From JAKEGK01 sp050116575 (GTDB lineage: Bacteria; Pseudomonadota; Gammaproteobacteria; SZUA-152), in contig JASFOJ010000170.1 of NCBI GenBank assembly GCA_050116575.1, positions 1 to 10,220 on the forward strand: 10,220 nt of DNA, read 5' to 3'. Made by a program: the position numbers and the translations under genes. Shown here piece by piece: positions 1 through 6,087 of this stretch. The stretch's first letter is position 1; each line of letters begins with the position of its first letter. Below the pieces are notes generated by a model, which ran no database searches, was not told where the DNA came from, and saw only the letters and a program-made list of their open reading frames with translations.

Positions 1-45
1 GGTTTACACAACGAACGACTTGCTTTAGAAAAAACGGCTAATTAA

Positions 46-73
46 TTGAATCTATAATAATTAGCATTATAAT
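46..73 (+). promoter_or_regulatory. Predicted sigma-70 promoter for the first exported-protein gene
   Basis: A -35-like TTGAAT (46-51) is followed after 16 bases by a perfect -10 TATAAT (68-73). The stretch is strongly AT-rich compared with the coding DNA. Transcription would start near base 80 and give a leader of about 80 bases that contains the short ORF at 109-162. A second TATAAT at 53-58 has no good -35 partner. This is pattern-based prediction only. Confidence 0.5.
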
Positions 74-108
74 TTATCTATATCATCCGACGTTTCATGG
101 GGAAACTT

Positions 109-162
109 ATGCGCCTGCGTTATCTGATTAAGACTACTATTTTGAGGATAAAGGACAAATGA
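109..162 (+). CDS. Possible 17-codon leader peptide overlapping the next gene (ATGA)
   Basis: A short ORF reads MRLRYLIKTTILRIKDK and stops at TGA 160-162, which overlaps the ATG (159-161) of the following gene in the arrangement ATGA. It has its own Shine-Dalgarno-like GGGGA at 99-103, five bases before its ATG, and lies inside the expected leader of the promoter at 46-73. The peptide is short and basic (six Arg/Lys). The overlap would suit translational coupling, in which a ribosome ending here restarts on the downstream gene. I do not recognise the peptide. It could equally be a chance ORF in a 5' leader, because the downstream gene also has its own AAGGA at 151-155. Confidence 0.3.
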   Translation: MRLRYLIKTTILRIKDK

Positions 163-476
163 CAATCCATGCCCGATATCTGCTAACAGGGCTGACACTA
201 TGTACACTACTGGTATTTACCGCACTGCCGACCGCGGGACACGCCGACAGCCTGGTTATTCCGGATATCACCACCATGCCGGAAAAAAGCCAGGAAACCA
301 TTGAACGGCCCGCACGCGCCATGACCATGGATCAGGTAAGAGATGAATTTGGCGAACCCTTAAAAATCGTGGGGCCAGTGGGTGATCCGCCCATTACGCG
401 CTGGGTATATGACAAATTCACTGTGCACTTTGAGCGTCAATATGTGATTCATTCATCAGTCAATAAACACCATTAA
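159..476 (+). CDS. Small exported BamE/OmlA-like hypothetical protein (105 aa)
   Basis: The protein has a clear Sec signal peptide: a hydrophobic core at about residues 8-23 and a likely cleavage after AGHA (residue 29). The mature part is about 76 residues. It contains a short motif region, MTMDQVRDEFGEPL (55-68), followed by ITRWVYDKFTVHFE (79-92). This pattern of helix, 'FGEP', then a Trp-Tyr beta-hairpin resembles the SmpA/OmlA/BamE fold, so a small periplasmic protein is likely. There is no lipobox cysteine at the cleavage site, so it is not an obvious lipoprotein. The start has AAGGA at 151-155, close to the ATG, and overlaps the stop of a possible leader ORF. Similar short proteins are, as far as I know, uncharacterised. 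The export call is firm; the fold is an inference from motif spacing. Confidence 0.8.
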   Translation: MTIHARYLLTGLTLCTLLVFTALPTAGHADSLVIPDITTMPEKSQETIERPARAMTMDQVRDEFGEPLKIVGPVGDPPITRWVYDKFTVHFERQYVIHSSVNKHH

Positions 477-503
477 AATCCAGTCTACTGACGATACGTC
501 AAT

Positions 504-582
504 GCTACAACAATGACCGTAATCCACTATTGTTGCAGCCACCTGGATGGCACCTTGTAAGCCGGAATTAACCCGCAAGGTG
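504..582 (+). repeat. Two successive inverted repeats between the exported-protein genes
   Basis: The first pair is GCTACAACAAT (504-514) against ATTGTTGCAGC (529-539), an 11-base stem with one mismatch and a 14-base loop. The second is CACCTTG (551-557) against CAAGGTG (576-582), extendable by one G-T pair. Neither is followed by a T tract, so neither is a normal intrinsic terminator. They could be RNA structures in the leader of the DUF302 gene or limit read-through from the gene before. Confidence 0.45.
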
Positions 583-629
583 ACACAGATGTGTTGCACG
601 AAATCATCAACAAGAAAAGGACCTTTGAC

Positions 630-1142
630 ATGAAGCCATTACCAAGATTCGCAAAATTGTTTTCGCTGATATTATTGATACTGCTGTGCACTACTTCCGC
701 CTACGCCGCCGACAAACCGTTGGTGGTGGATCTGGAACAGACCGTTGTAAAAATGCCCATTGAAGACGGCATTTCCATGGACGATGCCGTGGAGTCCATG
801 AAATTGCGGGCCAATATTTTAAATATAAAACTGGTAGCGGAATTGCCGTTATCGAAACAGATAAAAGCCATGGGTGCAAAATCAAGGCGCATCGGCATCT
901 ACCAGTTCTGCGATGCGTTGACCGCGAAGAAAATGGTGGAATATGATATGAACTTCGCAGCCTATCTGCCCTGCCGGATCGCCCTGGTTGAAGACGCAAA
1001 AGGCAAAGGTTGGCTGGTTATGATGAACATGGATATGCTGTTAAAAAACCCGAAACTTAACAAAAAATTACGGGCCGAAGCAGAAAAAGTCTGGGACAAC
1101 CTCAACGAGATCATGAAAGCCGGTGCCAGCGGGGCGCTGTAA
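630..1142 (+). CDS. Exported DUF302-family protein (170 aa)
   Basis: I chose ATG 630 because AAAAGGA (615-621) lies at proper spacing before it and a standard signal peptide follows. A GTG at 591 in the same frame would add 13 polar residues before the signal. The signal has a hydrophobic core (residues 9-20) and probable cleavage after SAYA or AYAA (26-27). The mature protein matches the DUF302 pattern. There is an N-terminal helix region (EDGISMDDAVESMK, 45-58), then IGIYQFCDALTAKKM (88-102) and AAYLPCRIALVED (110-122), the 'LPCR' stretch that I regard as typical of the family. Two cysteines remain after cleavage (94 and 115). DUF302 has no settled biochemical role that I can state; exported copies are common in sulfur-oxidising and other Gammaproteobacteria. 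The C-terminal 30 residues are charged and helical. The family call is fairly sure; function is unknown. Confidence 0.8.
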   Translation: MKPLPRFAKLFSLILLILLCTTSAYAADKPLVVDLEQTVVKMPIEDGISMDDAVESMKLRANILNIKLVAELPLSKQIKAMGAKSRRIGIYQFCDALTAKKMVEYDMNFAAYLPCRIALVEDAKGKGWLVMMNMDMLLKNPKLNKKLRAEAEKVWDNLNEIMKAGASGAL

Positions 1143-1230
1143 ACTTTGCCGCAACACAAGCAATACCGGAAATATTCAAATACAATGCCCGTACTGACGG
1201 GATAACAGGACAATTATTACGTTGTTAACT

Positions 1231-1791
1231 ATGAATTATTGCAGTCAATGCGGATCAACCGTCAGTTTCCGAATACCCGAAGGCGACAATCTTCCACGTT
1301 ACGTCTGTAACCAGTGCGGCGTCATCCATTACCAAAATCCCAAGATCGTCGCCGGCAGCATACCGGAGTGGGAAGACCGGATATTACTGTGCCGGCGCGC
1401 CATTGAACCCCGGCATGGCTTGTGGACGCTGCCGGCCGGCTTTATGGAAAACAACGAAACCACGGCCCAGGCGGCACTGCGTGAAACCATGGAAGAAGCC
1501 AACGCAGAGGTGGAAATCGTAGACCTATACGCGCTGTTTAATATTCCCCACATCAGCCAGGTTTACCTGATGTTCCGTGCCCGATTATTGAATCTGGATT
1601 ACAAGCCGGGAGCGGAAAGCCTGGAAGTGGCGTTATTCCACGAGCACGAAATCCCCTGGAACGAACTGGCTTTCCCCGTCATTCACGAAACCCTGGTACG
1701 GTATTATCGCGACCGTAAACAGCAACAATTTGACTTGCACGTGGGTGACATCCAGTCGAGCAATATTCACAAGTCCAAGCGGAACTCGTGA
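1231..1791 (+). CDS. Zinc-ribbon Nudix hydrolase
   Basis: Nudix enzymes hydrolyse nucleoside diphosphates linked to another group, using divalent metal. Residues 4-29 form a four-cysteine zinc ribbon (C4, C7, C26, C29), followed by YQNPKIVAG. The Nudix box runs from G70 to A92 with E76, R84, E85, E88 and E89 all present. The usual Gly at position 91 is Asn, a variant I recall from related gammaproteobacterial proteins. The layout and the stretches HGLWTLPAGF and PGAESLE strongly resemble the plant chloroplast FAD pyrophosphatase NUDX23 group, so FAD or ADP-ribose are candidate substrates, not proven. The start is ambiguous: TTG at 1222 lies 11 bases after AGGA (1207-1210), whereas ATG 1231, chosen here because homologues begin just before the first Cys pair, is 20 bases away. 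No signal peptide, so cytosolic. The gene ends 15 bases from a convergent neighbour. Confidence 0.9.
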   Translation: MNYCSQCGSTVSFRIPEGDNLPRYVCNQCGVIHYQNPKIVAGSIPEWEDRILLCRRAIEPRHGLWTLPAGFMENNETTAQAALRETMEEANAEVEIVDLYALFNIPHISQVYLMFRARLLNLDYKPGAESLEVALFHEHEIPWNELAFPVIHETLVRYYRDRKQQQFDLHVGDIQSSNIHKSKRNS

Positions 1792-1806
1792 CACCCCTCC
1801 ACACTG

Positions 1807-3147
1807 TCAGGGATTACTGGCAAAGTGATCGCGCGTCAGCTTAAACACGACAGGGCTTAACAGTAACAGCGCAATGAGATTCGGTAATGCCATCAAGGCG
1901 TTCAACGTATCCGCGATCAGCCAGACCTTACCTAAATCGAAATAGGATCCCACCGGAATCGCGGCAATCCACAAGATACGAAATGGCAAGATGGACTTGG
2001 TGCCAAACAGGTATTCCACACAGCGTTCACCGTAATAACTCCAGCCCAGCAAGGTCGTGAACGCAAAAATACTCAAACCCAGCGTTACGATATGCCCTCC
2101 AACGGAGGGCAGCCCGGCGCTAAACGCCGCGGTGGATAAACTGGCGCCGTTCTCGCCGCCGGTCCAGGCCCCGGTGGTAACAATGACCAGGCCGGTGACA
2201 CTGCAGATGATGATCGTATCAATAAATGTACCCAGCATGGCAATGGTTCCCTGCCGTACCGGGTCCTTGGTTCTGGCGGCGGCGTGTGCAATCGGCGCAC
2301 TGCCGAGCCCGGCTTCGTTGGAGAAAATACCCCGCTGTACACCTTTGAGCATCGCCAGCCAAATGGTTGCCCCGGCAAACCCCCCGGCGGCGGATACCGG
2401 CGTAAAAGCGCTTTTCACGATCAATACAACAGCCGCGGGAATTTCCGTAATATTGATTAACAATATAATTACGCCACCCACCAAATAGGCAACCGCCATG
2501 ATCGGCACCAGCTTACCGGCAACTTTCGCGATTCGTTGCACGCCGCCCACCAGCACCAGCGCCACCAGCACCGCCAGTACAACACCGGTTACCAACTCGG
2601 GAACGTTATACGTATCATGCATGGCATCGGCCACTGAGTTGGCCTGCACAGTATTACCAATACCAAATCCGGCGATTGACCCGAACACCGCGAAAGTAAC
2701 AGCCAGCCAGGCCCATTTTTCCCCCAGGCCATTGCGAATGTAATACATGGGGCCACCCACGTGGTTACCCAGATCGTCAACTTCACGAAACTTAACCGCA
2801 CACACGGCTTCGGCGTATTTGGTGGCCATTCCCACCAGCGCGGTACACCACATCCAGAACAAGGCGCCCGGACCGCCGATAAAAATCGCTGTCGCCACAC
2901 CGGCAATATTTCCTGTTCCTATGGTGGCAGACAGTGAAGTCATCAGGGCGTTAAACGGGCTGATATCACCCTCTTCTTCCGACTTGCGCCCCTGCCACAA
3001 GCGTTTGAAACCGACGCCAATCTTTGCCACCGGCATAAAACGCAATCCAATGGTCAGGTACAACCCGGTGCCCAGTATGGCAATAAGCATGGGAACCCCC
3101 CACACCATGCCATTTAACCATTCAATGCCTGCAAATACATTTTCCAC
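1807..3147 (-). CDS. AGCS-family sodium/alanine (amino acid) symporter
   Basis: An inner-membrane carrier that imports alanine or glycine together with Na+. The family is recognised from its highly conserved N-terminal half: ISPFNALMTSLSATIGTGNI, then GGPGALFWMW followed by GMATKYAE, then GGPMYYI, with the typical C-terminal GWSYYGERC. Length (446-448 residues) is normal, with about 11 hydrophobic segments. There is no ATG start. GTG 3151-3153 is only two bases from the GAGGA on the minus strand (3156-3160), while GTG 3145-3147 is eight bases away, so I prefer the second; the proteins differ by two residues. The gene lies downstream of an AMP nucleosidase on the same strand with no terminator between them, and may be co-transcribed with it. 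Alanine is the common family substrate, but specificity cannot be read from this sequence. Confidence 0.93.
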   Translation of the reverse strand: MENVFAGIEWLNGMVWGVPMLIAILGTGLYLTIGLRFMPVAKIGVGFKRLWQGRKSEEEGDISPFNALMTSLSATIGTGNIAGVATAIFIGGPGALFWMWCTALVGMATKYAEAVCAVKFREVDDLGNHVGGPMYYIRNGLGEKWAWLAVTFAVFGSIAGFGIGNTVQANSVADAMHDTYNVPELVTGVVLAVLVALVLVGGVQRIAKVAGKLVPIMAVAYLVGGVIILLINITEIPAAVVLIVKSAFTPVSAAGGFAGATIWLAMLKGVQRGIFSNEAGLGSAPIAHAAARTKDPVRQGTIAMLGTFIDTIIICSVTGLVIVTTGAWTGGENGASLSTAAFSAGLPSVGGHIVTLGLSIFAFTTLLGWSYYGERCVEYLFGTKSILPFRILWIAAIPVGSYFDLGKVWLIADTLNALMALPNLIALLLLSPVVFKLTRDHFASNP

Positions 3148-3234
3148 AATCACAATCCTCTATTGCTTTATTGATTATCAGGTTGTTTGTATTGTTTGTG
3201 TGCTTGATAGATTCCTTTAAGAGCATGCAACCGT

Positions 3235-4020
3235 TCAATACTGAAAATGCTTTATGGTTTCGCCTTTACTGTCAATTTCCGTCATCGCCTCAATACCCAG
3301 TTGCAGGTGCAGTTCCCCCCATTGCCGGGTGACAATTTGGTCGGATTCCTCGGTCTTGATGCCATCGGGCGTTACCGGAATATCGGACACCAGCAACAAT
3401 GCGCCCCGGGCGATCTGATTATGGTGACCCACGATAAACAACGTCGCCGTCTCCATATCAATAGCAATGCACCGCAGGTGTTTCAGCCGGTCAACAAACG
3501 CCCTATCGTGCTCCCAGACACGGCGATTGGTCGTGTACACCACGCCGGTACGGTATTCGTAACCATGTTCGCGGATCTTGTCAGACACAAACTTGTGCAG
3601 TTTAAAAGATGGCAGCGCGGGCACTTCCGGCGGAAAGTAATCGTTGCTGGTCCCTTCGCCGCGTATCGCCGCAATGGGTAATATAAAGTGTCCGATTTCC
3701 GATGAATCTTTCAAGCCCCCGCATTTACCGAGAAACAACACACCCTTGGGACTGCAGGCGCGCAGCAAATCCATCAAAGTCGCGGCGTTGGGCGACCCAA
3801 TACCGAAATTGATAATCGTGACACCGTTGTCGTTGGTTGCCGCCTGCATGGGACGGTCTTCGCCGTGGATCTTGCAATTGAAACGTTCTGAAAAAGTATT
3901 AATGTAGTGCTTGAAGTTGGTTACCAGGATGTAATCGCCGAACTGGTCCAGGGACATCCCCGTATAACGGGGCAGCCAGCTTTTGGCGATATCCAGATGT
4001 GATATTTGTTGCTTAGGCAT
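3235..4020 (-). CDS. amn: AMP nucleosidase, short form
   Basis: Catalyses AMP + water to adenine + ribose 5-phosphate in the cytosol, part of purine salvage and adenylate-pool control. The sequence has the nucleoside-phosphorylase-like core: NFGIGSPNAAT (71-81), GKCGG (98-102), RGEGTSNDYFPPEVPA (120-135), TTNRRVWEHD (163-172), DMETAT (188-193, the ribose/purine-binding segment) and SDIP (212-215). At 261 residues it matches the short form well known from Bacteroidetes and lacks the long N-terminal regulatory domain of the 484-residue E. coli enzyme. I see no Shine-Dalgarno in the 20 bases before the ATG; three phased repeats sit at 4033-4064 instead. A possible minus-strand promoter (TTGTAT, 18 bases, TATACA) lies about 100 bases upstream but is weak. 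The downstream gene on the same strand is an AGCS symporter. Confidence 0.92.
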   Translation of the reverse strand: MPKQQISHLDIAKSWLPRYTGMSLDQFGDYILVTNFKHYINTFSERFNCKIHGEDRPMQAATNDNGVTIINFGIGSPNAATLMDLLRACSPKGVLFLGKCGGLKDSSEIGHFILPIAAIRGEGTSNDYFPPEVPALPSFKLHKFVSDKIREHGYEYRTGVVYTTNRRVWEHDRAFVDRLKHLRCIAIDMETATLFIVGHHNQIARGALLLVSDIPVTPDGIKTEESDQIVTRQWGELHLQLGIEAMTEIDSKGETIKHFQY

Positions 4021-4032
4021 ACCGGTAGTCGA

Positions 4033-4064
4033 TTGTTATTACCTTTTGTTACCTTGTCATTACC
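4033..4064. promoter_or_regulatory. Three phased repeats immediately upstream of the AMP nucleosidase
   Basis: On the + strand, TTGTTATTACC (4033-4043), TTTTGTTACC (4044-4053) and TTGTCATTACC (4054-4064) lie head to tail. The TTACC parts recur every 10 and 11 bases, about one helical turn. The outer two copies differ at one base. The block is 13-44 bases before the amn start codon. Such spacing suits a DNA-binding regulator or oligomer. E. coli amn is known to be PhoB-controlled and Pho boxes are 11-base direct repeats containing TGTCAT, but only the third unit carries TGTCAT and the orientation is reversed, so I do not call it a Pho box. Confidence 0.4.
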
Positions 4065-4301
4065 AAAATTTTCGCACAATACAATGATATATAACGTATT
4101 GATAGTGTAGGACATAATCACGCACGGTGTATACCAAAGACGGCCAATTCGATACAAAAACCTTGCACCGTTTTGCATTCTAGCCCCTAAACCGGCGCAC
4201 GAACGGAAAACCTGCCGGATTACTGTTGATATCCCTGCGGTGTTTCACTCACCGTTACGGCGCGAAAAAAAATGGATGGCAACGACTACAAGAATCGCAG
4301 A

Positions 4302-4733
4302 TTATACATTCCTGCGCCGGCGCCGCCGAGACGAGGAATAATTGCCGTCGGGTTGAAAAAATACAATCAGCCAGAAAATAACGCCCATTAACAAGCCGGC
4401 TACCACGAAGACGTAAAACAGCAAACTGACCAGTGACCAACTGATTAAACTGAACAGCAACCAGCTGACCAGTCCAATGGCCGCGCCGGCCAGTACATAC
4501 ATGTATACCGAACGGCGCTGCGTTTTCTGCAACCAAAAATAACAACCGATACCAAGGATTAAACTGATCCAGTATGACACCCAGGTGGCGGTACTGATGC
4601 TGGTTTGAATATCCGGGTCTTTCTCAAGCTCCGCACCAAGCACAAAAACCAGCGTAACATGAACGGCCAGCGGCACAATCAACGGGCTGACGACTGCCCC
4701 AATGATGAGTCGAATTGTTTGTCTGTCTATCAT
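4302..4733 (-). CDS. Small four-helix inner-membrane protein with six-arginine tail
   Basis: I do not recognise this gene. The 143-residue product starts at ATG 4731-4733; a TTG at 4772 in frame would add 13 basic residues, and neither start has a clear ribosome site. It has four hydrophobic segments at about residues 8-33, 48-67, 78-97 and 98-123, separated by short loops. The C-terminus ends SSSRRRRRRNV, six consecutive arginines, which by the positive-inside rule would sit in the cytoplasm and might contact nucleic acid, acidic lipid or the membrane surface. There is no enzyme motif. The gene stands alone, with gaps of 253 bases upstream and 281 bases downstream on its strand, suggesting its own transcription unit. 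Reality as a gene is supported by length, the coherent membrane pattern and lack of a competing ORF. Confidence 0.7.
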   Translation of the reverse strand: MIDRQTIRLIIGAVVSPLIVPLAVHVTLVFVLGAELEKDPDIQTSISTATWVSYWISLILGIGCYFWLQKTQRRSVYMYVLAGAAIGLVSWLLFSLISWSLVSLLFYVFVVAGLLMGVIFWLIVFFQPDGNYSSSRRRRRRNV

Positions 4734-4890
4734 TAATCTAAGTAATTTTCGATACCGGAATAATCTGTTCAACGCCCGTTGCGTGGCAGCGAATCAGAAT
4801 CACCAACCAAACAATATCGCCCCTTGTTTCAGCAAGTTAACAGCGTTGGTTCAGCGCAATCCCGTCCCGGTCAGCGAGATTCCCGGCTGC

Positions 4891-4921
4891 GGTCATGAAA
4901 TGACCCCGATACTATTATCGG
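4891..4921. repeat. Two abutting perfect palindromes upstream of the membrane-protein gene
   Basis: GGTCAT-GAA-ATGACC (4891-4905) is followed with no gap by CCGATA-CTAT-TATCGG (4906-4921). Both have six-base perfect arms. They lie in the 253-base gap between the COG4255 gene (stop at 4987) and the membrane-protein start (4733), roughly 160 bases ahead of the latter. Neither hairpin has a T tract in either direction. They could be operator sites or paired RNA hairpins. A minus-strand TATAAT sits close by at about 4943-4948 without a good -35. The rest of this gap shows nothing I can assign. Confidence 0.45.
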
Positions 4922-4986
4922 CAACATTTCCCAATGGTTGACATTATACATCACCACAAGTGCTTCCATGGGGACCAATGCTATGA

Positions 4987-6057
4987 CTAAATATTGTTCA
5001 ATGGGTGAATACGCCGCCACCAGCGTTTTGCCAGCGACGGCGTCAATTCATACCGATAGCCCGCCCCGGTTACCATCGTCAAACGGGCTATTTCGCCCTG
5101 TTGCATTGCGCCCAATAACGGTTGCAGCCAACGGGTATTGATTTGCACCAGTTGCTGCCACCAGGAATAGGGCTCGAGAACACTGACCGGTATATTCAAA
5201 TCGTCCATTACCAGTAAATGGTTGCCCCTGGTTACAACTTGTTGCAACCAAGTATGGCCATCCTTCGGTAAATCCGCGCGTGGTACGTTTTTTAATTTGG
5301 CAAGCGCCTGCGCTACGGTATTGCTACTCCAGCATTGCGCCCAATGACTATTATCGTTGCCGTTTTCCACTGCCGCTAACGTACCGCCGCCCCATAACCA
5401 CACGCTGTTGATGACCGGCAACCCCCGGGTCTCCCGTTCTCGATTCACAGGATGGGTATGCAACAACATTTGCAATTCGTTCATCACCCCGTGCCATTGC
5501 GCACTGTCTTTACCGTGCGGCAAATATTGGCTGATATTTTTGCCAAGCACCGCTGTCAATGGATGCGTTTTCAGGTCCAATGGCCGGGGCGATTGAATAA
5601 TCCAGTGCAACGGCGACAAGGCATGCAATTGCCAATCGGTGTCAGAATACGTGTCATTGATATCCTTGACCAACCGTAGCGCTTCGTCATCATTAATGTT
5701 GAGTGTGTCATTGCCCATCATGATCAAATGATCCCGGTTGGGCTGCACGTTGACGGGATCGGCGCGCATCATCCACTGATTGGAGACTTCACCGTGATAC
5801 AGCAGCCAGCTCAACGCCGCCAGCGGCACCTCCTGATCATCCGCGAGATTCATTGCGAACAACTTGAACAGCAGGTGTTCAAAGGATAATTCCGGTTCCC
5901 GGTAATGGCGGGCGCGGGACAATATTCGTTCCAGGGCCGGCAATCGTTCGCCCTGCTTCACCGCTTGTTGCACAAACGGCCGGAGCACTTCCAGTTTGAT
6001 GGTCATCAAACCGGGCAATACTAAAGTTACATTCAGATTGTCAGGAGTCGCAGCCAT
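4987..6057 (-). CDS. COG4255-type protein, often labelled phosphoglycerate-mutase-like
   Basis: The 356-residue protein resembles a family common in Gammaproteobacteria that databases call either uncharacterised (COG4255) or 'cofactor-independent phosphoglycerate mutase'. Visible family landmarks are MRADPVNVQPNRDHLIMM (97-114), DDEALRLVKDIN (123-134) and NSVWLWGGG (217-225), with a Trp-rich C-terminus (WWQQL, KRWWRR). I see no signal peptide or membrane segment, so it is probably cytosolic. The metal-binding residues of true alkaline-phosphatase-superfamily mutases are not obvious to me, and I would not assert mutase activity. The start ATG 6055-6057 lacks a strong ribosome site but follows the queA stop by 30 bases on the same strand, so translation from a shared transcript with queA is likely. 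The family call is from remembered motif similarity, not a search. Confidence 0.75.
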   Translation of the reverse strand: MAATPDNLNVTLVLPGLMTIKLEVLRPFVQQAVKQGERLPALERILSRARHYREPELSFEHLLFKLFAMNLADDQEVPLAALSWLLYHGEVSNQWMMRADPVNVQPNRDHLIMMGNDTLNINDDEALRLVKDINDTYSDTDWQLHALSPLHWIIQSPRPLDLKTHPLTAVLGKNISQYLPHGKDSAQWHGVMNELQMLLHTHPVNRERETRGLPVINSVWLWGGGTLAAVENGNDNSHWAQCWSSNTVAQALAKLKNVPRADLPKDGHTWLQQVVTRGNHLLVMDDLNIPVSVLEPYSWWQQLVQINTRWLQPLLGAMQQGEIARLTMVTGAGYRYELTPSLAKRWWRRIHPLNNI

Positions 6058-6087
6058 AACGATTACTGGGATTGATAAGTGACAATA

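Noticed and set aside
591..629. GTG at 591 as the DUF302 start
   Set aside because: It puts 13 polar residues before the signal peptide; ATG 630 has a better ribosome site and a normal signal.
2057..3220. Long + strand ORFs opposite the symporter (2057-2488, 2498-2743, 2747-3220)
   Set aside because: They are antisense to a clearly conserved AGCS gene, have no recognisable domains and reflect codon bias of the real gene.
4262..4270. Run of eight A on the + strand as an intrinsic terminator of the membrane-protein gene
   Set aside because: No GC-rich stem precedes it on the minus strand.
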